Below are positions 6,696-14,596 of a stretch of 64,000 nt of DNA, piece after piece. The notes under the pieces were generated by a model that saw only the letters and a program-made list of their open reading frames with translations, did not search any database and was not told the origin of the DNA. The stretch's first letter is position 1, and each line of letters starts with the position of its first letter. Origin of the DNA: Neisseria canis (GTDB taxonomy: Bacteria; Pseudomonadota; Gammaproteobacteria; Burkholderiales; Neisseriaceae); the NCBI RefSeq assembly GCF_900636765.1, contig NZ_LR134313.1, positions 248,001 to 312,000 on the forward strand. Reading direction: 5' to 3'. A program made the translations under genes and the position numbers.

Positions 6696-9482
6696 ATGAC
6701 CCAGCAAACCCTCCTCCTCGTCGACGGCTCTTCCTATCTCTACCGCGCGTTTCACGCCATGGCACCGCTTACCGCACCCGACGGCACGCCCACCGGCGCG
6801 TTGTACGGCGTACTCAACATGCTGCGCCGCCTGCGTGCCGATTATGTGCACGACTATTGCGCGGTGGTGTTTGATGCCAAGGGCGAAAACTTCCGCCACA
6901 AGATGTATCCCGACTACAAAGCCACGCGCCCGCCGATGCCCGACGAACTGCGCCCGCAAGCCGAAATGCTGCCTGAACTGGTGCGGCTGATGGGCTGGCC
7001 GGTGTTGATTGTGCCGGATGTGGAAGCCGACGACGTAATCGGCACGCTGGCCAAGCAAGGCGAGGAAGCGGGCTGGAACGTGGTGATTTCCACCGGTGAT
7101 AAGGATATGGCGCAGCTGGTGTCCGAGCACGTTACCCTCGTCAACACCATGAGCAACGAAAAGCTCGACATCGAAGGCGTGAAAAACAAATTCGGCGTGC
7201 GCCCCGACCAAATCATTGATTATTTAACCTTAATCGGCGATAAAGTGGACAACGTGCCGGGCGTGGACAAATGCGGCCCCAAAACCGCCGTGAAATGGCT
7301 TGACCAATACGGCACGCTGCAAAACGTGATGAACCATGCGTCTGAAATCAAAGGCAAAGTCGGCGAAAACCTGCAAGCCGCGCTGCCGCAACTGCCCCTG
7401 TCTTACCAACTCGTTACCATCAAAACCGATGTGGACTTGCACGGCGATCTTTCAGACGGCCTCGAAAGCCTGCGCCGCACCACGCCGAAATGGTCGCAAC
7501 TGGCGGTGGAGTTTAAACGCCTCAATTTCCGCACTTGGCTGAAAGAAGCCGAAGAGCGCATGCACGAAGGCAACGGCGATTTGTTCGGCGCGGCACATAT
7601 CGGCGAACAGGCTGCGCTTGCTGCCGAGAGGCCGTCTGAAAAGGAAATCGGCATCGCCCAAGCCCCTGAAACGCTGGATTATCAAGCCGTTACCACCGAA
7701 AGCCAATTCGCCGCCCTGTTGAGCAAATTGTCGCAAGCCGACACCATCGGCATCGACACCGAAACTACCAGCCTCAACCCGATGGAAGCGCAACTCGTCG
7801 GCATCAGCATTGCTTTCAAAGCAGGCGAAGCCGTGTATATCCCGCTCGGCCACACACCCACCGCCGCGCCCGAACAGCTTGATTTGCAGGACGCATTAGG
7901 CCGCCTGAAACCCCATTTGGAGAATGCCTGTCTGAAAAAAATCGGCCAAAACCTCAAATACGACCAACACATTTTCACCAACTACGGCATTGCCCTGAAC
8001 GGCATTGCCGGCGACGCCATGCTTGCGTCTTACATTATCGAAAGCCACTTGGGGCACGGCCTCGACGAACTTTCCCAACGCTGGCTCGGCCTGCCCACCA
8101 TCACCTACGAATCCCTGTGCGGCAAAGGCGCCAAGCAGATTTCGTTTGCCGATGTCGGCCTCGAACAAGCCACCGAATACGCTGCCCAAGATGCCGATTT
8201 CGCCCTGCGTATCGAAGGCTGGCTGAAAGCACAAATGGACGAAAAACAGCTGGAAATGTATCAAAACATGGAGCTGCCCGTGGCCCAAGTGCTGTTTGAC
8301 ATGGAGCGCAACGGCGTACTTATCGACAAAAACGAACTCGCCCAACAAAGCCACGAACTCGGCACCCAACTGCTGGCGCTGGAGCAGCAGGCTTATGAAG
8401 CCACAGGCCAGCCCTTCAACCTCAACTCGCCCAAACAACTGCAAGAAATCCTGTTCGACAAAATGGGCATTCCCACCAAAGGGCTGAAAAAAACCGCGTC
8501 CGGTGGTATTTCCACCAACGAAGCCGTGCTCGAACAACTCGCGCCCGACTACCCGCTGCCCAAAATCATCTTACAAAACCGCGGTTTGGCCAAACTCAAG
8601 TCCACCTACACCGACAAACTGCCCGAAATGATCAACCCGCACACCGGCCGTGTGCACACCACTTACGCCCAAGCCGTCGCCATTACCGGGCGGCTGGCCA
8701 GCAACAACCCCAACCTGCAAAACATCCCCATCCGCACCGAAGAAGGCCGCCGCGTGCGCCGCGCCTTTACCGCCCCCGCAGGCAGCGTAATCGTGTCCGC
8801 CGACTATTCCCAAATCGAACTGCGCATCATGGCACATTTAAGCGGCGACAAAACCCTGATCGAAGCCTTTAAAAACGGCGAAGACATCCACCGCCGCACC
8901 GCCGCCGAAGTGTTCGGCGTCGCACAAGAGAGCGTGAGCAGCGAACAGCGCCGCTACGCCAAAACCATCAACTTCGGCCTCATCTACGGCATGGGCCAAT
9001 ACGGCCTTGCCAAATCACTGGGCATCGACAACCTTTCCGCCAAAAACTTCATCGACCGCTACTTCGCCCGCTACCCCGGCGTGGCCGACTACATGCAACG
9101 CACCAAAGAACAAGCCGCCGCCCAAGGCTACGTAGAAACCCTGTTCGGCCGCCGCCTCTACCTGCCCGACATCCACAACAAAAACGCCAACGCCCGCGCC
9201 GGAGCCGAACGCGCCGCCATCAACGCCCCCATGCAAGGCACCGCCTCCGACCTCATCAAACGCGCCATGATCGCCGTCCGCAACTGGCTCGTTTCAGACG
9301 GCCTCCAAAGCAAACTCATCATGCAGGTGCATGATGAATTGGTGCTGGAAGTGCCCGAATCGGAACTGGATTTAGTGAAAACCAAACTTCCCGAGATTAT
9401 GGCCGGCATAGCCGACGGCATGCTGGGCGTGCCGTTGGTGGCGGAAGTGGGCGCGGGGGAGAATTGGGAAGAGGCGCATTAG
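6696..9482 (+). CDS. polA: DNA polymerase I
   Basis: A 928-residue DNA repair and Okazaki-fragment-processing polymerase. The 5'-3' exonuclease domain covers about residues 1-290 (LLVDGSSYLYRAFHA; EADDVIGTLA; STGDKDMAQL). The 3'-5' proofreading domain begins with IGIDTETTSL, keeping the Asp-x-Glu metal ligands. The polymerase domain shows motif A (SADYSQIELRI), motif B (RRYAKTINFGLIYG) and motif C (MQVHDELVLE). The frame is open for 34 further codons upstream, but the family start is MTQQTLLLVDGSS at 6696. The only purine-rich element before it is AGG inside an uptake sequence ending four bases earlier. Another uptake sequence sits within the gene near 7925. Confidence 0.97.
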   Translation: MTQQTLLLVDGSSYLYRAFHAMAPLTAPDGTPTGALYGVLNMLRRLRADYVHDYCAVVFDAKGENFRHKMYPDYKATRPPMPDELRPQAEMLPELVRLMGWPVLIVPDVEADDVIGTLAKQGEEAGWNVVISTGDKDMAQLVSEHVTLVNTMSNEKLDIEGVKNKFGVRPDQIIDYLTLIGDKVDNVPGVDKCGPKTAVKWLDQYGTLQNVMNHASEIKGKVGENLQAALPQLPLSYQLVTIKTDVDLHGDLSDGLESLRRTTPKWSQLAVEFKRLNFRTWLKEAEERMHEGNGDLFGAAHIGEQAALAAERPSEKEIGIAQAPETLDYQAVTTESQFAALLSKLSQADTIGIDTETTSLNPMEAQLVGISIAFKAGEAVYIPLGHTPTAAPEQLDLQDALGRLKPHLENACLKKIGQNLKYDQHIFTNYGIALNGIAGDAMLASYIIESHLGHGLDELSQRWLGLPTITYESLCGKGAKQISFADVGLEQATEYAAQDADFALRIEGWLKAQMDEKQLEMYQNMELPVAQVLFDMERNGVLIDKNELAQQSHELGTQLLALEQQAYEATGQPFNLNSPKQLQEILFDKMGIPTKGLKKTASGGISTNEAVLEQLAPDYPLPKIILQNRGLAKLKSTYTDKLPEMINPHTGRVHTTYAQAVAITGRLASNNPNLQNIPIRTEEGRRVRRAFTAPAGSVIVSADYSQIELRIMAHLSGDKTLIEAFKNGEDIHRRTAAEVFGVAQESVSSEQRRYAKTINFGLIYGMGQYGLAKSLGIDNLSAKNFIDRYFARYPGVADYMQRTKEQAAAQGYVETLFGRRLYLPDIHNKNANARAGAERAAINAPMQGTASDLIKRAMIAVRNWLVSDGLQSKLIMQVHDELVLEVPESELDLVKTKLPEIMAGIADGMLGVPLVAEVGAGENWEEAH

Positions 9483-9565
9483 AAGATAACTATGATATAT
9501 AATTCTAAAATATATAATTATTTTTAATATTCTAAATGCCAAACCTTACTTTAAAGAATTGTATT

Positions 9566-10512
9566 ATGACTAAAGATATTTTATCAGCATTGCAAGAATG
9601 TAACTTAAGCTCCAACTTTTGTATTAAGGAGGAAGATTTTCTTAAACCATCATATATTGTTACTGTAGCAGCCTATCTTAAACTGTAGCAGCCTATCTTA
9701 AAAAGAATCCTATTCCACCAAATTCCTTTCAGATTCAGTCAGAAAAGCATAACAGTTACTTAACCACGATTGGATTTAATGAGGCATTATGGGATATTCC
9801 TTGTACTAATCAGCGTCCTAATGTAGGTCATACTTATTCCGTCTTAACACTACTTGATAACGAGGAATCAACAGACACAGCTAATACACAAATTATCAGC
9901 TGTATTAACAAATTTACAGATCATTATCAAAGTGAAGGGTTGAATTCATTAAAAGAAGTAATTGGTGAAGTGCATGATAATGTTTGGTCTCATGGGAAAT
10001 CTACTGGTTTTTCAATGATACAATGTTACAAAAATGGTATAATTGAATTTGCATTAGCAGATTTAGGAGGAGGTTTCTTAAAAGAACTGAACCGTGTTCA
10101 ATTATTAATTTCAACACATGAAGAAGCCATTAAATGGTGCATTGAAAAAGGACACTCTTCTAAAAAAATTGAAGCAGAAAAACACGATGATTGGACACAA
10201 CAATTACCTCCTGATGCAATTGGTAATCCAATGGGAAAATTGGCAAAATACAGGAAAAACAACAATCATGCAGGACTAGGACTTGCGAAACTTATTGAGT
10301 TAATTCAACAATATTGTGGCAAATTAAACATACTTTCTGGAAATTGCATGTTGTCAATTGACTCAAATTCACCTAATATGTCTTATATCCCTCTTAGTTA
10401 TGAGTGGGATGGTGTTGTTATTAAATGTCAATTAAATGTAGCTAAACTAAAAGCTCAGACAGCATCAACTAATTCTGAACTTAGTGATATTTTAGCAGCA
10501 TTAACCAGTTAA
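9566..10512 (+). pseudogene. GHKL-type ATPase (anti-sigma-like), disrupted by a 20-bp tandem duplication
   Basis: Starting at ATG 9566 the frame reads MTKDILSALQECNLSSNF and stops at a TAG at 9686-9688. An exact tandem repeat, ACTGTAGCAGCCTATCTTAA, occupies 9662-9681 and 9682-9701. Removing one copy joins the two frames into one protein of about 308 residues ending at 10512. The intact part has GHKL ATP-binding signatures: EVIGEVHDNVWSHG (N box), LADLGGGF (G1) and HAGLGLAKLIEL (G2). The fold is shared by anti-sigma kinases and histidine kinases. Base composition is strongly AT-rich against its neighbours. A truncated protein could start at ATG 9940. It is followed after 17 bp by the STAS-like gene, so the pair forms one unit. 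Confidence 0.8.
9662..9701. repeat. Exact 20-bp tandem duplication within the GHKL ATPase gene
   Basis: Two adjacent identical 20-mers. As 20 is not a multiple of three, the second copy shifts the frame and exposes TAG. Loss of one copy would restore the gene. Confidence 0.95.
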
Positions 10513-10529
10513 AATCAGGAGTTATCATC

Positions 10530-10877
10530 ATGGAACAAACTATTCGCTTACCTAGCGGTAGCCTTGCTTCTCGTCGCTCCGCTATTCCTTTTCGAGATCA
10601 AATTATTAGTCTCATTGAAGACAAGAATTGTTCGAAAATTACCCTTGATCTCAGAAATACAGAAATCATTTCAGGCTCGTTTGCAGATGAATGTGTAGGT
10701 ATTTTAGTCAAAATTTATGGCTGGGATACCGTTAAATCAAAAATACGTTTAATCAATGGTAATGGGCAAGCGGAAAAAAGTATTGCAAAGGCTATTTTGG
10801 ATAGAAAAAATGAACTATCTAACACACATGAAATTTCTAATAAGAAAATAAAAACATTAGATTTTGTAATGGCTTAA
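10530..10877 (+). CDS. STAS-like domain protein (DUF4325)
   Basis: A 115-residue protein. Its middle, KITLDLRNTEIISGSFADECVG, has the beta-strand/turn and conserved Ser-Phe-Ala-Asp-Glu that characterise DUF4325, a STAS-like family. STAS proteins are the anti-anti-sigma partners of GHKL ATPases (SpoIIAA/SpoIIAB type). The neighbour upstream is such an ATPase, which supports a partner-switching pair. The coding sequence is AT-rich like the upstream gene. A CAGGAG lies about eight bases before the ATG. No sigma factor gene is adjacent, so the target is unknown. Confidence 0.7.
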   Translation: MEQTIRLPSGSLASRRSAIPFRDQIISLIEDKNCSKITLDLRNTEIISGSFADECVGILVKIYGWDTVKSKIRLINGNGQAEKSIAKAILDRKNELSNTHEISNKKIKTLDFVMA

Positions 10878-10921
10878 TTATATTTAAAAATAAAAAGGTC
10901 ATCTGAAAATAGTCACCGTAG

Positions 10922-10983
10922 TCGGATACTCGTATCCGGCATTTGAGAGACCCTTTGTCGGATTCAAGAATCCGACCTACTAC
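10922..10983. repeat. Dispersed GTCGGATTC repeat, copy 2
   Basis: Contains GTCGGATACTCGTATCCGG (palindromic) and TTGTCGGATTCAAGAATCCG. The second half is shared with 1945-1970. Confidence 0.55.
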
Positions 10984-11021
10984 TGCTTACCTTATTGATG
11001 ATACTAAAACCAAACCTACGC

Positions 11022-11057
11022 AAATGCCTGTCTGAAACCTTTTTCAGACAGGCATTT
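11022..11057. terminator. Inverted uptake-sequence pair
   Basis: AAATGCCTGTCTGAAA and its complement, in the gap between the STAS-like gene and the antiporter gene. Confidence 0.6.
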
Positions 11058-11149
11058 CGTATTCTGCCCCGTAAAACAAAACCGCATACGCTTAAGGGTT
11101 GAACAATGTTACAATACGCGGCTTTCATTTTTAAAACTTAAGGAAAATA

Positions 11150-12121
11150 ATGCTTTACGCGATCATAGCGGTGATTATCGGTTTGGTGCTGCTGGTTTGG
11201 AGCGCAGACCGTTTTATTGACGGTTCGGCGGCCACGGCGCGTCATTTTGGGATGCCGCCTTTGTTAATCGGCATGGTGATTGTGGGCTTCGGCACGTCGG
11301 CGCCGGAAATTGTGGTGTCGGTGATGTCGGCGCTCGACGGCAGCCCGGGCATTGCGCTGGGCAATGCTTATGGCTCGAATATTGCGAATATTGCGCTGAT
11401 TTTAGGGATTACGGCGCTGATCAGCCCGATTGTGGTGCAGCCGCAGATTGTAAAAAAAGAGATGCCGGTTTTGCTGGGCATTACGGCTTTGTCGGTGCTA
11501 CTGCTGCTTGACGGTAGGCTGGCGGTGTGGGACGGCGCGGTTTTGCTGCTTGTGTTGGGCGCTTATATGGTGCGCACGGTTATGCAGAATCTGAAAGGTG
11601 CGGATAACTTGATTGAAGATATTTCGGCTGAATTGGAAAACACGCAAATGTCTTTAAGAAGGGGCTTGTTTTGGCTGGCTTTGGGCTTGCTGGTGTTGGT
11701 GTTGAGCTCGCGCCTGCTGGTGTGGGGCGCGGTTACGGTGGCGCAGAGCCTGGGGGTGAGTGATTTGGTTATCGGTTTAACGGTGGTGGCCATCGGCACT
11801 TCCCTGCCGGAGCTGGCTTCTTCTGTGGTGGCAGCGCGCAAGGGCGAGCATGATATTGCGCTGGGCAATGTGGTGGGGTCGAACTTGTTCAACACTTTGG
11901 CGGTGGTGGGTTTGGCGGCCGTGATTTCACCGATGGACGTGGCGCCGGAAATTCTGAATCGTGACGTGGTGGTGATGTCGGCATTAACTGTGTTGCTGTT
12001 TGTGTTTTGCTTGGGCAAGGGCGGCTTCGGCAAAGTCGGCCGCCTCAAAGGCTTGGTGCTGCTGGCGGCTTATACTGCTTATACGGTTTATTTGATTATG
12101 GGCAGCTTTCCTGCGGCATAA
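11150..12121 (+). CDS. yrbG: Calcium/sodium antiporter, CaCA superfamily (YrbG-like)
   Basis: A 323-residue inner-membrane protein made of two homologous five-helix halves. The alpha-repeat signatures appear once in each half: VGFGTSAPEIVVSV near residue 45 and VAIGTSLPELASSV near residue 215, each with the acidic ion-binding Glu. This is the YrbG/K+-independent Na+/Ca2+ exchanger type. AAGGAA precedes the ATG by four bases. It is alone in its unit and ends in an uptake-sequence hairpin. In E. coli yrbG is next to kdsD; here the kdsD cluster is 30 kb away. Confidence 0.85.
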   Translation: MLYAIIAVIIGLVLLVWSADRFIDGSAATARHFGMPPLLIGMVIVGFGTSAPEIVVSVMSALDGSPGIALGNAYGSNIANIALILGITALISPIVVQPQIVKKEMPVLLGITALSVLLLLDGRLAVWDGAVLLLVLGAYMVRTVMQNLKGADNLIEDISAELENTQMSLRRGLFWLALGLLVLVLSSRLLVWGAVTVAQSLGVSDLVIGLTVVAIGTSLPELASSVVAARKGEHDIALGNVVGSNLFNTLAVVGLAAVISPMDVAPEILNRDVVVMSALTVLLFVFCLGKGGFGKVGRLKGLVLLAAYTAYTVYLIMGSFPAA

Positions 12122-12126
12122 TAATC

Positions 12127-12157
12127 ATGCCTGTCTGAAAAATGTTTTCAGACAGGC
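12127..12157. terminator. Inverted uptake-sequence pair behind yrbG-like gene
   Basis: ATGCCTGTCTGAAAAA pairs with TTTTTCAGACAGGC-type sequence six bases beyond the stop. The IS30-family element begins three bases later. Confidence 0.65.
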
Positions 12158-12160
12158 TTA

Positions 12161-13232
12161 GATTCGAATTTCAAGTGCAACACTCAGGCAGTAGAGGTTG
12201 GAACAGATTCAAGAATAAAACACTTGGCGTTTCATAGCCAAGTGTTTTTCTTGGCCTATGGTTCAGTTCATCTTGAACCCTGCGTATCTCCCGATGGCTG
12301 ATGTTGCGGAAATCGGTTTGTTTGGGGAAATATTGGCGGATGAGTCCGTTGGTATTTTCATTCAGCCCTTTCTCCCAAGAATGGTAGGGGCGGCAAAAAT
12401 AGGTTTCTGCCTCCAATGCCCGGGCTATTCGGATGTGTCGGTAGAATTCTTTGCCGTTATCCATGGTGATGGTGTGTACCCTGTTTTTATGCGCCTTCAA
12501 TACCCTGATGACTGCGCGGGCGGTGTCTTTGGCTTTGAAGTTCTTCAACTTGCAGATGATGGTGTAGCGGGTAACCCGCCCGACCAAGGTCGGTAATGCG
12601 CTTTTCTGATCTTTGCCGACGACGGTGTCGGCTTCCCAATCGCCGATGCGGGATTTTTGGTCGACGATGGCGGGTCGGTTTTCTATGCCGATGCGGTTGG
12701 GCACTTTTCCTCTAGTCCATGTGCTGCCGTAGCGTTTACGGTAGGGTTTGCGGGCTATTCTGAGATGTTGCCATAGTGTACCGCCGTTGCTTTTGTTTTG
12801 ATGCAGATAGCGGTAAACGGTGCTGTGGTGGAGTGTGATTTGGTGGTGCTTGTACAGATAGGCGCACACTTGTTCGGGACTGAGTTTGAGTCGGATGAGG
12901 GTATCGATGTGTTGAATCAGCCGGGAATGGAGCTTATAGGGTTTTCGCTTACGCTGTTTGGTAAGCCGGCTTTGCTGTTGGGCTTTTTCGGCGTTGTATG
13001 GCTTTTTCTGTGTACTGTGCCGTCTGATTTCGCGGCTGATGGTGCTTTTGTGGCGGTTAAGCAGTTTGGCGATTTCGGTAACGGTGTGGTGGCGGGATAG
13101 GTATTGGATGTGGTATCGTTCGTCTTGGGTCAGTTGTGTGTAGCTCATGGCAATCTTTCTTGCAGGAAAGGCCGTATGCTACCGCATACCGGCCTTTTTC
13201 TGTTATGGAAAGTTGCACTTCAAATCCGAATC
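12161..13232 (-). mobile_element. IS30-family insertion sequence
   Basis: The ends are 21-bp inverted repeats matching at 19 positions: left 12161-12181 begins GATTCGAATTTCAAGTGC and right 13212-13232, complemented, begins GATTCGGATTTGAAGTGC. It contains a single transposase gene. The size (1072 bp) and repeats resemble the IS1655-like IS30 members of Neisseria. No clear target duplication is visible in the flanks. Confidence 0.85.
12171..13148 (-). CDS. IS30 family transposase
   Basis: A 325-residue DDE transposase. An N-terminal helix-turn-helix (LTQDERYHIQYLSRHHTVTE and KLLNRHKSTISREIRR) binds the ends. The catalytic core shows GDWEADTVVG (first Asp), TITMDNGKEF (second Asp) and the Glu in KGLNENTNGLIRQYFPK. 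All three acidic residues are present and the frame is unbroken, so the element looks competent. Its stop codon lies inside the left inverted repeat. Length is usual for the family. Confidence 0.95.
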   Translation of the reverse strand: MSYTQLTQDERYHIQYLSRHHTVTEIAKLLNRHKSTISREIRRHSTQKKPYNAEKAQQQSRLTKQRKRKPYKLHSRLIQHIDTLIRLKLSPEQVCAYLYKHHQITLHHSTVYRYLHQNKSNGGTLWQHLRIARKPYRKRYGSTWTRGKVPNRIGIENRPAIVDQKSRIGDWEADTVVGKDQKSALPTLVGRVTRYTIICKLKNFKAKDTARAVIRVLKAHKNRVHTITMDNGKEFYRHIRIARALEAETYFCRPYHSWEKGLNENTNGLIRQYFPKQTDFRNISHREIRRVQDELNHRPRKTLGYETPSVLFLNLFQPLLPECCT

Positions 13233-13244
13233 CGCTAGGTATTT

Positions 13245-13271
13245 AAAAGCCCTGTTAGAAACAGGGCTTTT
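13245..13271 (-). terminator. Terminator of the type I secretion operon
   Basis: AAAAGCCCTGTT, loop AGA, AACAGGGCTTTT, directly behind the hlyD-family stop at 13288. Confidence 0.85.
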
Positions 13272-13287
13272 ATAAACACCATTACAA

Positions 13288-14520
13288 TTAACGTTCGGTC
13301 AACGCTTGTTTCATACGGGTAATCGGCTTGATCAGGTATTGGAATACGGTTTTCTCGCCTGTTTTCACATCCACAGTTGCCACCATACCCGGAATAATCG
13401 GCATATCCTTACCGTTACGGTCTTTCAAGCTATTAGCATCTGTTTGTACCAAAATACGGTAATAAACTTGGTTTGGATCTAATTTCAATTCATCGGTACG
13501 AGCCTGATTACTGATGGTATCCGGGCTGATCAAGGTTACTTTGCCATCCAAGCCGCCATAAATCGCATAATCATACGCACTGATTTTAACCACTGCCGGC
13601 AGGCCCGGGCGCAAAAATGCAACGTCTTGCGGACGGATATAAGCTTCAACCAATAATTTCTCGTCTAGCGGCACAATATTCAAAATATCTTGCCCTGCAT
13701 TTACCACACCGCCAACAGTATTGATTTTTACATCTTTCACAATACCGCGTAAAGGTGCTCGGATTAACGAACGTGAAACCGGGTCGGCACGCATAGCCAT
13801 ATTCTCTTTTGCTTGAGCCAGCTCAGACTCAGTCTGCACCAACTCGTTATTGGCATCAGCCATATAGCGGTTTTGACGCTCTGCGATTTGTGCGGCCAAA
13901 TCACTTGATTCGCGCTGCATGCGTAATAGTTCCACTTCTGAAACCACACCTTGTTTTACCATCGGTGCAGTAATGGAAATTTCACGATCCAGAGCCGCTT
14001 TACTCATGCGTAAACCTTGAACGGCATCTACTACTGCACGGCGGCGTGCAACATAAGCAGCCTGCTCACGTTGCTTCAAAGCCGGGCTGATGCCGCTGGG
14101 GAAGTTTAGCGGACCGCCATAAGCTTCAGCTTTCAAGCGGGCTGCCATAGCTTCCAAGTTGGCAACTTTCGCTTCACTTTCACGCAATACGGCAGAGCTT
14201 CTGGTATCGTCGAGACGTAAGAGAATCTGACCTTTTTCAACAATGTCACCCTCTTTTACCTTCATTTCCGAAATGGTACCCGGATCCAAACTTTGAATCA
14301 CTTGCTCACGGCTGCTCGGAATTACACTGCCATTACCCCGGGTCACTTCTTCCAACGGGCTGTTATACGCCCAAATCACGAAAACGACCAAAAATACAAA
14401 AAACAGGATAATGACCCAAAATTGACCGTGATGCTTCTCTTTTTGTAAAGCCGCATTTAGATCATTCACGAGCTTCAAATCACTGGATTTAACACTTTCC
14501 TGATTGTTTTGTTCACTCAT
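13288..14520 (-). CDS. HlyD family type I secretion periplasmic adaptor subunit
   Basis: A 410-residue membrane-fusion protein. One N-terminal transmembrane helix (about 33-52, FWVIILFFVFLVVFVIWAY) is followed by the first half of a lipoyl domain (GTISEMKVKEGDIVEKGQIL), a long coiled coil (about 110-240), the second lipoyl half (LIRAPLRGIVKDVKINTVGG) and a C-terminal beta domain. It bridges the inner-membrane ABC protein and the TolC-like channel. Last gene of the tolC-ABC-hlyD unit, 76 bp after the ABC gene. The sequence resembles the LapC/adhesin-exporter branch. Confidence 0.9.
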   Translation of the reverse strand: MSEQNNQESVKSSDLKLVNDLNAALQKEKHHGQFWVIILFFVFLVVFVIWAYNSPLEEVTRGNGSVIPSSREQVIQSLDPGTISEMKVKEGDIVEKGQILLRLDDTRSSAVLRESEAKVANLEAMAARLKAEAYGGPLNFPSGISPALKQREQAAYVARRRAVVDAVQGLRMSKAALDREISITAPMVKQGVVSEVELLRMQRESSDLAAQIAERQNRYMADANNELVQTESELAQAKENMAMRADPVSRSLIRAPLRGIVKDVKINTVGGVVNAGQDILNIVPLDEKLLVEAYIRPQDVAFLRPGLPAVVKISAYDYAIYGGLDGKVTLISPDTISNQARTDELKLDPNQVYYRILVQTDANSLKDRNGKDMPIIPGMVATVDVKTGEKTVFQYLIKPITRMKQALTER

Positions 14521-14596
14521 AATGACAAAAACCTTATTACACTATTTTTCATGAAAAGGCTGCCCGGATGAAGCAGCCAGCTTTTCAAAACATACA

